Positions 42,694 to 57,600 are shown, numbered from the stretch's first letter. The stretch is 64,000 nucleotides of DNA from Onthophagus taurus (GCF_036711975.1 NC_091976.1:33356001-33420000), one strand, 5' to 3'. Notes: generated from the letters alone by a model not told the origin. Translations and numbers: made by a program.

Positions 42694-44409
42694 ATGGAGC
42701 CTTTCTGGATCCTATTGCCGCTCTTGCTGGCTTTGGCCCGCTCGGAATTGGTAAGGGACCTAGAGGTGTCCGAAGGTGCTCCCGTTGGTACCAGAATCGG
42801 ATTCATCGAGGAAGGTGTCACCACCGATAGCGGGCCGCCTTATTTAGTAGTTCCGGTTGGTAACAGCGTCAACACCGACCTATTAATCGATTTGACAACT
42901 GGTGAAATTAGCACGAAAGTTCTTTTAGATCGAGAAACTCGTTCGAGTTACTCGTTAGTCGCAATCACGATAAGCGGTTATAACATACAAGTCCACATCA
43001 AAGTTTTAGACGAAAACGATAACGCCCCAACGTTTCCCGTTGGCGTGATGACCATCGATTTTCCCGAAAACACCCCGTTAGACGTTAAAAGAACTTTACA
43101 CCCAGCGAAAGATTTGGATTTGGATCAATACAACACTCAAAGATACAACATTGTATCGGGAAACGTCAACAATGCTTTTCGATTGAGCGCGCATCGAGAA
43201 CGAGACAGCGTTTTATATTTGGATCTCCAAATAAACGGATTTTTAGATCGCGAATCGATTGCTTCGTACAGTTTATTAATCGAAGCTTTAGATGGGGGAA
43301 CCCCACCTTTAAGGGGCGAAATGATGGTTAACATCACGATTCAAGACGTCAACGATAACCAACCGATTTTTAATCAAAGCAGATATTTCGCGACAATTCC
43401 CGAAAACGCAACCGTTGGAACAACCGTCTTACAAGTTTTCGCAACGGACACCGATTCCAACGAAAACGGAAAAGTCGAATATTCAATTAATCGAAGACAA
43501 AGCGATAAAGATGTAATGTTTCGAATTGATTCAACGACCGGGTTTATATCAGTAAATAAACCGTTAGATTTCGAAACTAAAGAACTTCACGAATTGGTGA
43601 TAGTAGCGAGAGATCGGGGGTTACAACCGCTGGAAACGACAGCTTTCGTCTCGATTAAAGTGACCGATGTTAACGATAACCAACCGACGATTACCGTCAT
43701 CTTTTTAAGCGATGACGCAACCCCGAAAATATCGGAATCCGCCCAACCAGGCGAATTTGTTGCACGAATCTCGGTGAACGATCCCGATTCAAAAACGGAA
43801 TACTCAAACATTAACGTAACGTTAGATGGTGGCGAAGGACATTTCGGTTTAACAACTCGAGATAATATCATATATTTAGTGATCGTTTCTCTTCCGTTGG
43901 ATCGCGAAATCCAACCGAATTATACTTTAAATGTGGTTGCAACCGATACCGGAACACCACCGCTTCACGCATCGAGAACAATTTTATTAAAAGTGACCGA
44001 TATTAACGATAACGCCCCGGAATTCGAAAAAGATGTTTATCAAGCGAATGTTATGGAAATTTCCGATCCGGGAACGAGTGTTATCCAAGTGTCCGCGACC
44101 GATAAAGATGAAGGCAATAATAGCGCGATCACCTATTCGTTAGCCGAAACGTCGGATACTCATTATTCGTGGTTTCAAATTGATCCGCGTAGTGGTTTAG
44201 TGACAACGAAGGTGCACGTCGATTGTGAAACCGATCCGGTGCCAAAGTTGACGGTGATCGCGACCGATAATGGTTTTCCACCGTTGTCTTCTTCCGCAAC
44301 GGTTCACGTAACTATTCATGACGTCAACGACAACGAACCCATCTTCGATCAAAGTTTTTACAACGTTTCCGTTGCGGAAAATATCGCCGAAGGAAAATGC
44401 ATTTTAAAG
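42694..44409 (+). CDS. ds: Dachsous (atypical cadherin), first coding exon, partial gene
   Basis: This is the N-terminus of the giant cadherin that binds Fat and controls planar polarity and Hippo-dependent growth. The exon runs from an acceptor at 42650 to GTAAGT after 44409 and encodes 572 codons (phase 0 end). The start is MEPFWILLPLLLALARS, a signal peptide, followed by LVRDLEVSEGAPVGTRIGFI, typical of the mature Dachsous start. Five complete cadherin repeats follow, each closed by a calcium-binding DxNDNxP box: DENDNAP, DVNDNQP, DVNDNQP, DINDNAP and DVNDNEP; the sixth begins QSFYNVSVAENIAEGKCILK. Dachsous has 27 repeats in flies, so most of the gene lies beyond the right edge of the window. 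The large leading exon, long next intron and upstream untranslated exon agree with known ds architecture. Confidence 0.93.
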
Positions 44410-44639
44410 GTAAGTCGTTTAAATTAATTCATTGATTTCAAATAAAATTTCATTTATTATTTATCGTTACGGCGACGCCCTATTTTTCCATAAATGATAC
44501 CGAGTAATTGAGACGTAATCGTAATTTAATCAATGTTGAAATGTTGTTTTTCTTGTAAATCATCTGAGACAACCTGGAAATTATTAGACATTTTTGGATA
44601 TTCAATGAAGTTCTTAAATGTTCCAGATAATTCATGAAT

Positions 44640-47275
44640 ATAAAAATCGTCCAATTTTGATATTTTGTGATTTATACTATATCATTAGAAATTGGTGATA
44701 GATAAATATGAAATAAGTCTGGATTATGATTTATTGATGTATTAGGAATATTTTTGATACATAACGTCTTTCTCTATCAGTTTTAGTATTTACGTTGTGG
44801 TTGATTTTATTAAGAAAAATCGTCCAATTTTGGCATTTTGTGATTTATTCTATATCACTAGAAACTGGTGATAGATAAATATAAAATAAGTGCGGATTAT
44901 ATTTTATTGATGCATTAAGAATATTTTTTATTCATAACGTTTTTCTCCATCAGTTTTGGTACTTAGGTTGTAGTTGATTTTATTAAAAAAAATCGTCCAA
45001 TTTTGACATTTTGTGATTTATGCTATATCATTAGAAATTGGTGATAGATAAATATGAAATAAGCCTGGATTATGACTTATTGATGCATTAAGAATATTTT
45101 TATTCATACCGTCTTTTTCCATCAGATTTAGTTCTTACGTTGTAATTGATTTTATTATGAAAAATCGTCCAATTTCGACATTTTATGATTTATGCTATAT
45201 CATTAGAATCTGGTGATAGATGAATATGATATAAGTGCGGATTATGATTTTTTGATACATTAGGAATATTTTTTATTCATAACGTCTTCCTCCGTCAGTT
45301 TAAGTTCTAACGTTGTAGTTGATTTTATTAAGAAAAATCGTCCAATTTTGACATTTTGTGATTTATGCTATATCACTAGAAACTGGTGATAGATAAATAT
45401 GAAATAAGTGCGGATTGTATTTTATTGATGCATTAAGAATATTTTTTATTCATAACGTTTTTCTCCATCAGTTTTAGTACTTAGGTTGTAGTTGATTTTA
45501 TTAAGAAAAATCGTCCAATTTTGACATTTTGTGATTTATGCTATATCATTAGAAACTGGTGACAGATAAATATGAAATAAGCCTGGATTATGACTTATTG
45601 ATGCATTAAGAATATTTTTATTCATACCGTCTTTCTCCATCAGAATTAGTTCTTACGTTGTAATTGATTTTATTATGAAAAATCGTCCAATTTTGACATT
45701 TTGTGATTTATGCTATATCACTAGAAACTGGTGATAGATAAATATGAAATAAGTGCGGATTATATTTTATTGATGCATTAGGAATATTTTTTATTCATAA
45801 CGTTTTTCTCTATCAGTTTTAGTACTTAGGTTGTAGTTGATTTTATTAAAAAAATCGTCCAATTTTGACATTTTGTGGTTTATGCTATATCACTAGAAGT
45901 TGGTGATAGATAAATATGAAATAAGTATGGGTTATGACATCTTGATGTATCAGGAATATTTTTTATTCATAACGTCTTTCTCCATCAGTTTTAGTACTCA
46001 CGTTATAGTTGGTTTTACTAGAAAAAATTGTTCAATTTTGACATATTGTGATTTATGCTATATCACTAGAAACTGGTGATAGATAAATATGAAATAAGTC
46101 TGGATTATAATTTCATGATGCATTAGGAATACTTTTTATTCATAACGACGTTCTCCATCAGTTTTAGTACTTAAGTTATAGTTGATTTTATTAAGAAAAA
46201 TCCAATGCTAATGTCCAATTTTGACATTTTGTGATTTATGCTATATCACTAGAAACTGGTGATAGATAAATATGAAGTATGTCTGGAGTATGATTTATTG
46301 ATGCATAAGACACATTTTTTATTCATAACGTCTTTGTCTATCAGTTTTAGTAATTAGATTACAATTGATTTTATAAAAAAATCGTCCAATTTTGAAATTT
46401 TGGGGATATATGCTATATCACTAGAAATTGGTGATAGATAAATATGAAATAAGTGTGGATCATGATTTATTGATCAATAAGGAACATTTTTTATTCATAG
46501 CGTCTTTCTTCATCAATTATAGTAATTAGATTATAATTGATTTTATTAAAAAAATCGTCCAATTTTAACATTTTGTGATTTATGCTATATCTCTAGAAAC
46601 TGGTGATAGATAAATGTGAAATAAGTGTGGATTATGATTTATTGATTATTTTATATTCATAACGTCTTTCTCCATCAGTTTTAGTACTTAGGTTGTAGTT
46701 GACTTTATTAAGAAAATTCGTCCAATTTTGACATTTTGTAATGTATGCTATATCACTAAAAATTGGTGATAGATAAATATGATATAAGTGTGGATTATGA
46801 TTTCTTGGTGCATTAGGAATATTTTTTATTGATAACGTTTTTCTCCATCAGCTTTAGTTTTTACGTTATAATCGATTTTATTGAGAAAAATCGTCCAATT
46901 TTGACATTTTGTGATTTATTCTATATCACTAGAAACTGGTGATAGATAAATATGAAATAAGTGCAGATTGTAACTTATTGATGCATTAGGAATATTTTTT
47001 ATTCATAACGTTTTTCTCCACCAGTTTTAGTTCTTACGTTGTAGTTAATTAAAAAAAAATCGTCCAATTTTGACATTTTGTGATTTATTCTATATCAACG
47101 AAAACTGGTGATAGATAAATATGATATAAGTGAGGATTATGATTTATTGCTGCATTAGGAATATTTTTTATTCATAGTGTCTTTCTTCATCAGTTTTAGT
47201 ACTTAGGTTATAATTGATTTTATTAAGAAATCCATCCTATTTTGACATTTTGGGGATTTATGCTATATATCACTA
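44640..47275. repeat. 173-bp tandem array in dachsous intron, about 15 copies
   Basis: AAAATCGTCCAATTTTGACA recurs about every 173 bp (44642, 44815, 44988, 45160, 45333 and on). Every copy keeps TATATCACTAGAAACTGGTG, whose TATCACTAG and following CTGGTGATA are complementary at 8 of 9 positions around AAA, a conserved small hairpin. Copies differ by about 5-15%. The first 230 bp of the intron (44410-44640) are unique. Confidence 0.92.
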
Positions 47276-47334
47276 GGAACAGAGAAACGGTTGTGACAGG
47301 TATTTGGAGTTATTACTTTTTAGGACACGAATGT

Positions 47335-47525
47335 GTTTAACTCTAGGTCTAGTGTTACTTCTAAAATTAAAACTGGAACTAACACTAGACCTAGAACTAG
47401 AAATATTTGGGATTAAAAACTGTTAAACCAGCCGTACGTCTCTCAAGACGGCTAAACCCGAATGTTTGTAGTTCTAGATTTACTATTAGTTCTAGTTTTA
47501 GTATTAATTCTAGTTTTAGTTATTC
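47335..47525. repeat. CTAG palindromic repeat unit
   Basis: One diverged unit (CTAACACTAGACCTAGAACT; AGACGGCTAAACCCG). It is followed to about 47560 by GCGAATGGGTTAAGTTA, related to the sequence next to the TTAA site at 32850. Confidence 0.7.
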
Positions 47526-50455
47526 CGCAAATATCTTAGCTAATAATGCGAATGGGTTAAGTTACTTTTAACTAACGCCATCTTTTGCCCGACGATCGTT
47601 TCTATTGACAATTACGGACTGACAATTCGCTACGAACGTCTGCGTGTATTAGGTTAATTAAACGTCAAAGTAAAATTGTTACCAACATGAAACGCAAAAA
47701 TAATTATAACACTCCTAGTAACTTTTTGTTTAATGAAACGTCATTTTGACATGTCTAGAATTTAATGAATTAATTAACTTTTTTTTTAATAAACTTTTAT
47801 AGATTTTAAGAATAAAAATTCCTAAACTATTTCGACAATTTCTTAAAAGGCACTTTATAAAATAAATTTTTTGTAAATTGATTTCCATCATTTCGGTTAC
47901 ACACCTGGGGCGTAATCACACGGTAGGTGAGAAGCTAATAGCGGACGGCTCGGTCGTTTTACCGATAACAGCTAAAAGCCACTGCACTTATTAGGATTTT
48001 ACTGTTTTGCTTTACGATTACAACTGTATATAGCGCGAGGAGAGAAAAGATATCGACCGCACGGCAGCGACGGAAATCGATCGTTTTTCTCGTTTATTTT
48101 ATTTTTCTTAATTTTTTTATTAACACCAATGGGCAAATTATTCAAACCGATTCCGAACCGAAGGACGTTTCAGCGGAGCCTAATCAGTACCGCGGCGTTT
48201 CGAGCTTTTACGACGAATTAAATCATTAGCGACGTCTTGGAACGATAATTGGGTACCGTAAAGATTAACTTAAATATGCAAAAATAAAAGGAGGGGATGC
48301 AAAACATTTCAAGAATTTTTCTTTATAAATTCCATCTTTAAATATCCGATTAAATATTAAGATAACGCAATTTTTATTGTTAAGTTGCGGAAAACAGATA
48401 AAAAACTGTTATATATCGGAAGTCGTAAACGAAACGTCGCGGACCGAAAAGGAACAACACGAATCGGGTATTTAATTGATTAAGGACGGATTTATCTGAA
48501 TGTGCCGGGGTCGTAAACGGTCGGCGTCAGAGAAGAATTAACTTCGTAATAGGCCTGTTCTCGTCGGTATGCGGCTTTTTAATTTATTAATTGAGTGGCA
48601 AAACCGCGAAATAAAGACGATTATTTGCAGATTGATGTTGTTTGAGACAATCGGCAAAGAATAGCCTATGAATATCTTTAGAATACATTAACAACTGTAA
48701 GAAGCGCGGGGATTTCGTCGACTATCCTATTGTCTAACGTATATATTTATTTTCAATCTAAACATTTCTTTTTCTTGCAAGAAAATTGTATAGAACCGCG
48801 CAATATCCTGACATTAAATTTTACAGTTATTTATTTTAAGCATTCAGTTATATATGTGAGCAATTAGCTCTCTTAATAGAGAATTGTTTACGTTTAAGAA
48901 CGTAAAAAGTAGCTTTGTTCTTACTAAAAATGTTACTTTACAATCGACTAATTGAATTTGTAATGAAGATCATTTTAATTTTAATTAATTTGCTTATAAA
49001 GATCATTAATGTTAAAGTGTTATTGTCGTTGTTAAGAATCAAGAATCACAACAAATTCCGAGATGAGAAAGAGAAATTTCTCTTGTTGAAGAAAAAAAAA
49101 TCATTTTCTCTTTCCCAATACCACGAGAAATTAAGAATGGCACTCCAAGAGTGGTTGGATCGTTAAGAGGAGGTAAAAGTGAAGTGCCTAATTATAGATG
49201 ACCGAATGAGCACCCAACAGCAGGACCACGCTACGCCAGGCGGGGTACGTGAGACGTTCAAGAGAAGAAGAAGAAGAAAGTCGTGCGTCTCCTAAATCGT
49301 ACGCGAGCCTGGTTTACGTCAATCGAAAAAACTGGGCGCATAAACCGATGAAAGTGCACCGACGAGTTCCGTTTTTTGACGGTACCACCTTGCCCTGAAA
49401 GAGAGAAAGAACGAAACCAACCGTGGACAGGACCGGCCCAAAGCGACGTCACATTTCATTTCGTAGAAATCGGCGAAAAAATCGAGAATTTTCTGACTCG
49501 TACTAAGAAACATTTTTATTTTTATTTATTCAACTCTCCCAAGAAATAGTTTTTAGGTGATGAAGGAAGAATAATTAAGAAATTTTCTAATCTCGGTTAG
49601 TATCGGGTTGAGCGAGCCATTGTGGCTAGTTCGAGAACGTTATCTAGTGTTTACGGTGTAGGTGCTGGATGCCGTCGAGGTGGATTATTGCCGTTTTATG
49701 CCGCCAATCGAAATAAAACGAGCCGGCTTTTTAATGTCCGTTTGATGTGTTTCTTCCATTAGCGTAAATCGAACCCCGAGGAACATGTCGAGAACCGCCG
49801 GTTATTTTAACTTATTTTACATAGGCTAGTGTAAAGTAAAGTGAAAGGAGACGACCGAAACTGATTGAAACACACTGGAATAAACGCAAAACACGAATGT
49901 CGAAGTCGAAGTCGCCGAGACTTGGCCAGCCATAAGTGAAAGTTCGTATTGGAACTTTTTTTTCAGCGCGAATATTAACAAGTGAAAATCCGCGTAGCTA
50001 ATTAATAATTTAATGGCGTTATTAATCCGACGAAAGGTGGGTAGGGTTTTTGAGACTCTTAAGCTTGACTACATTTGTATATAAAAAAATAAACACGTTT
50101 CGAAAGTTTCTTAAACAAGCTGTACTTTCGTAAATTACATTTCTTTATCAAAATTCTTTTTTTATTCGACAGCAAATTATCTTTAACCATGCTAAAAAAG
50201 AAAAAAAAAAGAGAAAACGTCTTGTTCATTTTCGATTACTATTATTATTATTATTTTACTTTGGAATCGTTTCATTTCACGTAACTCGATCTAGTTTATA
50301 AATAGAAAGAAAAAGTCATCGTGTTATTTATGCTCGACTTATGAAATATCAACCTGTGCAAAAACGTTATGGATTATAACGTAATCGTAACAACTAAAAA
50401 TATGACAATAAAATATATATTAAATATAATGTTTGTCGGTATAATGCAAATATGA
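47526..50455. other. Unique intronic region, possible regulatory modules
   Basis: There is no gene. Non-repetitive GC-richer patches are at 47900-48270, 48420-48720, 49140-49470 and 49580-49960. The open frame at 48915-49166 is low-complexity and the two minus-strand frames near 49260-49513 overlap each other, so none is credible. Confidence 0.35.
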
Positions 50456-53400
50456 ATTTTTTAATTTTTGATTTTCCAAGATGGTCAAATTTGACATCAA
50501 TTTATTATTTGACAATTTTGACCCATTTTATATCATATCATCTTAAAGTACATACTTTCAGCTTTAATTTGACATAAAAATCATGTAATAATAACCCGAA
50601 ATAAAGGAGATATCATTTTTTTAATTTTTCGATTTTTTCGAAGATATTATTTGACATCAACTTATTATTTGCCAATTTTGAGCCATTTTTCATTAATAAA
50701 CACCCATGTTACACCAAATCATCTTAAAGTACACATTTTCAGCTTTAATTTAATATAAAAATCATTTCATAATAACTTTAAATAAAGCAGATATGGGTTT
50801 TTTTAATTTTCGATTTTCCAAGATGGTCAAATTTGACATTTATTTATTATTTGACAATTTTTAGCCATTTTTCTTTAATAAACACTCATTTTATATCATA
50901 TCATCTTAAAGTACATACTTTCAGCTTTAATTTGATATAAAAACCATGCAATAATACTCGAAATAAAGGAGATATGATTTTTTTTAATTTTCGATTTTTC
51001 CAAGATGGTCAAATTTGACATCAATTTATTATTTGACAATTTTGACCCATTTTGTATCATATCATATTAAAGTACATACTTTCAGCTTTAATTTGACATA
51101 AAAATCATGTAATAATAACCCGAAATAAAGGAGATATCATTTTTTTAATTTTTCGATTTTTTCGAAGATATTATTTGACATCAACTTATTACTTGCCAAT
51201 TTTGAGCCATTTTTCATTAATAAACACCCATGTTACACCAAATCATTTTAAAGTACACATTTTCAGCTTTAATTTAATATAAAAATCATTTCATAATAAC
51301 TTTAAATAAAGCAGATATGGGTTTTTTTAATTTTCGATTTTCCAAGATGGTCAAATTTGACATTTATTTATTATTTGACAATTTTTAGCCATTTTTCTTT
51401 AATAAACACTCATTTTATATCATATCATCTTAAAGTACATACTTTCAGCTTTAATTTGATATAAAAACCATGCAATAATACTCGAAATAAAGGAGATATG
51501 ATTTTTTTTAATTTTCGATTTTTCCAAGATGGTCAAATTTGACATCAATTTATTATTTGACAATTTTGACCCATTTTATATCATATCATATTAAAGTACA
51601 TACTTTCAGCTTTAATTTGACATAAAAATCATGTAATAATAACTCGAAATAAAGGAGATATCATATTTTTAATTTTTCGACTTTTTCGAAGATATTATTT
51701 GACATCAACTTATTACTTGCCAATTTTAAGCCATTTTTCATCAATAAACACCCATGCTACACCAAATCATCTTAAAGTACACATTTTCAGCTTTAATTTA
51801 ATATAAAAATCATTTCATAATAACTTTAAATAAAGCAGATATCAGTTTATTTAATTTTCGATTTTTCCAAGATGGTCAAATTTGACATCAATTTATAATT
51901 TGACAATTTTGAGACATTTTTCTGTAATGAACACCCATTTTATATCATATCATATTAAAGTACATACTTTCAGCTTTAATTTGACATAAAAATCATGTAA
52001 TAATAACCCGAAATAAAGGAGATATCATATTTTTAATTTTTCGATTTTTTCGAAGATATTATTTGACATCAACTTATTACTTACCAATTTTGAGCCATTT
52101 TTCATTAATAAACACCCATGTTACACCAAATCATCTTAAAGTACACATTTTCAGCTTTAATTTAATATAAAAATCATTTCATAATAACTTTAAATAAAGC
52201 AGATATCAGTTTTTTTAATTTTCGATTTTTCCAAGATGGTCAAATTTGACATCAATTTATTATTTGGCAATTTTGAGGCATTTTTCTTTAATAAACAACC
52301 ATTTTATATTATATCATATTAAAGTACATACTTTCAGCTTTAATTTGACATAAAAATCATGTAATAATAACTCGAAATAAAGGAGATATCATTTTTTTAA
52401 TTTTTCGATTTTTTCGAAGATATTTGACATCAACTTATTACTTGCCAATTTTGAGCCATTTTTCATTAATAAACACCCATGTTACACCAAATCATCTTAA
52501 AGTACACATTTTTAGCTTTAATTTAATATAAAAATCATTTCATAATAACTTTAAATAAAGCAGATATCAGTTTTTTTAATTTTCGATTCTTCCAAGATGG
52601 TCAAATTTGACATCAATTTATAATTTGACAATTTTGACGCATTTTTCTTTAATAAACACCCATTTTATATCATATCATCTTAAAGTACATACTTTCAGCT
52701 TTAATTTGACATAAAAATCATGTAGTAATAACCCGAAATAAAGGAGATATCACTTTTTTAATTTTTCGATTTTTTCGAAGATATTTGACATCAACTTATT
52801 ACTTGCCAATTTTGAGCCATTTTTCATTAATAAACACCCATGTTACACCAAATCATCTTAAAGTACACATTTTCAGCTTTAATTTAATATAAAGATCATT
52901 ACATAATAACTTTAAATAAAGCAGATATCAGTTTTTTTAATTTTCGATTCTTCCAAGATGGTCAAATTTGACATCAATTTATTATTTGGCAATTTTGAGG
53001 CATTTTTCTTTAATAAACAACCATTTTATATCATATCATATTAAAGTACATACTTTCAGCTTTAATTTGACATAAAAATCATGTAATAATAACCCGAAAT
53101 AAAGGAGATATCATTTTTTTAATTTTTCGATTTTTTCGAAGATATTATTTGACATCAACTTATTACTGGCCAATTTTGAGCCATTTTTCATTAATAAATA
53201 CCCATGTTACACCAAATCATCTTAAAGTACACATTTTTAGCTTTAATTTAATATAAAAATCATTTCATAATAACTTTGAATAAAGCAGATATCAGTTTAT
53301 TTAATTTTCGATTTTTCCAAGATGGTCAAATTTGACATCAATTTATAATTTGACAATTTTGAGACATTTTTCTGTAATGAACACCCATTTTATATCATAT

Positions 53401-56190
53401 CATATTAAAGTACATACTTTCAGCTTTAATTTGACATAAAAATCATGTAATAATAACCCGAAATAAAGGAGATATCATTTTTTTAATTTTTCGATTTTTT
53501 CGAAGATATTATTTGACATAAACTTATTACTTGCCAATTTTGAGCCATTTTTCATGAATAAACACCCATGTTACACCAAATCATCTTAAAGTACACATTT
53601 TTAGCTTTAATTTAATATAAAAATCATTTCATAATAACTTTAAATAAAGCAGATATCAGTTTTTTTAATTTTCGATTTTTCCAAGATGGTCAAATTTGAC
53701 ATCAATTTATAATTTGACAATTTTGAGGCATTTTTCTTTAATAAACAACCATTTTATATCATATCATATTAAAGTACATACTTTCAGCTTTAATTTGACA
53801 TAAAAATCATGTAATAATAACCCGAAATAAAGGAGATATCATTTTTTTAATTTTTCGATTTTTTCGAAGATATTATTTGACATCAACTTATTACTGGCCA
53901 ATTTTGAGCCATTTTTCATTAATAAATACCCATGTTACACCAAATCATCTTAAAGTACACATTTTTAGCTTTAATTTAATATAAAAATCATTTCATAATA
54001 ACTTTGAATAAAGCAGATATCAGTTTATTTAATTTTCGATTTTTCCAAGATGGTCAAATTTGACATCAATTTATAATTTGACAATTTTGAGACATTTTTC
54101 TGTAATGAACACCCATTTTATATCATATCATATTAAAGTACATACTTTCAGCTTTAATTTGACATAAAAATCATGTAATAATAACCCGAAATAAAGGAGA
54201 TATCATTTTTTTAATTTTTCGATTTTTTCGAAGATATTATTTGACATAAACTTATTACTTGCCAATTTTGAGCCATTTTTCATGAATAAACACCCATGTT
54301 ACACCAAATCATCTTAAAGTACACATTTTTAGCTTTAATTTAATATAAAAATCATTTCATAATAACTTTAAATAAAGCAGATATCAGTTTTTTTAATTTT
54401 CGATTTTTCCAAGATGGTCAAATTTGACATCAATTTATAATTTGACAATTTTGAGGCATTTTTCTTTAATAAACAACCATTTTATATCATATCATATTAA
54501 AGTACATACTTTCAGCTTTAATTTGACATAAAAATCATGTAATAATAACTCCAAATAAAAGAGATATCATTTTTTTTAATTTTTCGATTTTTTCGAAGAT
54601 ATTATTTGACATCAACTTATTACTTGCCAATTTTGAGCCATTTTTCATTAATAAACATCCATGTTACACCAAATCATCTTAAAGTACACATTTTCAGCTT
54701 TAATTTAATATAAAAATCGTTTCATGATAACTTTAAATAAAGCAGATGAGTTTTTTTAATTTTCGATTTTCCAAGATGGTCAAATTTGACATCAATTTAT
54801 AATTTGACAATTTTGAGGCATTTTTCTTTAATAAACACCCATTTTATATCATATCTTCTTAAAGTACATACTTTCAGCTTTAATTTGACATAAAAATCAT
54901 GTAATAATAACCCGAAATAAAGGAGATATCATTTTTTTAATTTTTCGATTTTTTCTAAGATATTATTTGACATCAACTTATTACTTACCAATTTTGAGCC
55001 ATTTTTCATTAATAAACACCCATGTTACAACAAATCATCTTAAAGTACACATTTTCAGCTTTAATTTAATATAAAAATCATTTCATAATAACTTTAAATA
55101 AAGCAGATACGAATTTTTTTAATTTTTGATTTTTCCAAGATGGTCAAATTTGACATCAATTTATAATTTGACAATTTTGAGGCATTTTTCTTTAATAAAC
55201 ACCCATTTTATATCATATCATCTTAAAGTACATACTTTCAGCTTTAATTTGACATAAAAATCATATAATAATAACCCGAAATAAAGGAGATATAATTTTT
55301 TTAATTTTTCGATTTTGTCGAAGATATTATTTGACATCAACTTATTACTTGCCAATTTTGAGCTATTTTTCATTAATAAACACCCATGTTACACCAAATC
55401 ATCTTAAAGTACACATTTTCAGCTTTAATTTAATATAAAAATCATTTCATAATAACTTTAAATAAAGCAGATATGAGTTTTTTTAATTTTCGATTTTTCC
55501 AAGATGGTCAAATTTGACATCAATTTATTATTTGACAATTTTGAGGCATTTTTCTTTAATAAACACCCATTTTATATCATATCATCTTAAAGTACACACT
55601 TTCAGCTTTAATTTGACATAAAAATCATGTAATATTAACTCGAAATAAAGGAGATATCATTTTTTTAATTTTCGATTTTTCTAAGATGTCATTATTTGAC
55701 ATCAACTTATTACTTGCCAATTTTGAGCCATTTTTCATTAATAAACACCCATGTTACACCAAATCATCTTAAAGTACACATTTTCAGCTTTAATTTAATA
55801 TAAAAATCATTTCATAATAACTTTAAATAAAGCAGATACGAGTTTTTTTAATTTTCGATTCTTCCAAGATGGTCAAATTTGACATCAATTTATAATTTGA
55901 CAATTTTGAGGCATTTTTCTTTAATGAACACCCATTTTATATCATATCATCTTAAAGTACATACTTTCAGTTTTAATTTGACATAAAAATCATGTAATAT
56001 TAACTCGAAATAAAGGAGATATCATTTTTTTCAATTTTCGATTTTTTCTAAGATGGTCATTATTTGACATTAACTTATCACTTGCCAATTTTGACCCATT
56101 TTTCATTAATAATTTATTAATTATTAATAATTAAAGTTTTCAGTTTAATATAAAAATCATCTCATAATAACTGTAAATAAAGGGGACATG
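50456..56190. repeat. 181-bp satellite, about 31 copies, dimeric and higher-order
   Basis: Two alternating monomer types, one with AAATAAAGGAGATATCA and one with AAATAAAGCAGATAT, alternate to give a unit of about 361 bp. Blocks of about 720 bp are duplicated almost exactly (53096-53812 against 53813-54540, sharing the rare TGAATAAAGCAGATATCAG and CATGAATAAACACCCATG variants). Each monomer holds CATCTTAAAGTACA, AGCTTTAATTT and ATAAAAATCAT. Confidence 0.95.
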
Positions 56191-57600
56191 ACTTTTTGAC
56201 TCTCCCATAAAGGGATCAAATTTTTAAGAAATTACCATTATTATGCTCAAATGACTTATACCTTAAAAAGCCACACCTTTTAAGAAGCACCTCGTTTCAA
56301 TGATTCGTTTCAGCATTAATAATTCCATAATCTTTTTTATGATATATATATTTTTACATCTAATGTTTTTAAGTAGATAAAAAGTGATGTAATTAGTCGA
56401 CTGAAAAAAAAAAAATATAACGTAATTACAACCAATTAAAATCGAGTTTCACTCTCAAAAGAGATAAAAATCGTCGCCCCGGAGGATTCGAGCTTGGTGC
56501 ACACACAATGACGTAACGCGACCGAACCTCGATGTCGTCGCAGTCGGAATGGAGGGCAAAAGCAGCGCGATGAGAACACGAGGCACCTGAAATATGTGAC
56601 ACATTCCACTCATCTTCAGTAACCGCCCGTGTCATACTGAATGTCCAATTAACAGGACTTCTTCTTCGTCGCGAAAACCACTTTTACTTTTATTATTATC
56701 TCCTTTAACCCAACATAACAAAACGATTGTTATTAATTTGTTTATTTATATATTTATTTAAGAATTTACGTATTTTTCTTTTTCTTTCTTAACTAATTGT
56801 AAGATTTCGTCCCAAACGATTTAGTAATTAACGTTCCGTTTGGACGCAATTTAAGAAGTAAACCGAATAACTGTAAATCGAACGAGCTGTTTTGTTCTCG
56901 TATATTATTGGTTCGAAGGAGAGAAGGGAAAGCTACAGAATATAGCAGAACATAGCCGCGGCGAAGAGTTCGGGTTATAAACTCTCCGGGCAAACGATAG
57001 TTACGTGTTTACGGAGCCTTTATGTGTGCCCACCTATACTATATTATATACCGGTATCTGTATAGATATACGCCATTTTCTTGATTTGAACTTTATGTAA
57101 CAGTGACTCAGAACGAGTTGCAGGTGAAATTGACCTATTCTAAGGTTAAATTGAAGATATTGTGATATTTTTGTGACACACTTTTGATGAAAATAACGTT
57201 AATGACCGAACGTAAATCAACTTCGTTATTAACATTTCAGTCAGCTTTCGCTCGTAAGATACCGTAATTACCACGTATCTCCTTTCAGTTTTGCGCTTTA
57301 AGATGAGCTACGTTTGCGCAACATTTTATTGGCATCGTTTGCGGAAAGAGAAACCGGATGTTTTTGCGCCGACGCGCGTCGTTAGCAAGAATGTCATTTT
57401 GTAATTTATGTCGTCTTTAGAGGAGATCTTCGGAATAGAAGAGAAAGCATAACTCGTCGGAATTTCATAAATGCCTGTAATGGTCTTAGGGATTAACTTC
57501 TGGAATGCACCGGTTAATGCTGAGTTATTAATATAAGGTAGCTGGTGATATAAATTTACAGATACTGTATTAAGTTTTTAAACATCAATTTTATTTTCTA
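56191..57600. other. Unique intronic region
   Basis: There is no gene. Complex, GC-richer patches are at 56440-56640, 56800-57060 and 57230-57480. The minus-strand open frames there (66-69 codons) have no supporting features. Confidence 0.35.

Noticed and set aside
48915-49513. Small frames in the dachsous intron, including one Lys/Leu-rich 83-codon frame
   Set aside because: Low complexity, no splice context linking them to dachsous, and no cadherin similarity.
56480-56520. tRNA-like GGATTCGAGC motif
   Set aside because: No matching acceptor stem, D-arm or anticodon arm could be placed around it.
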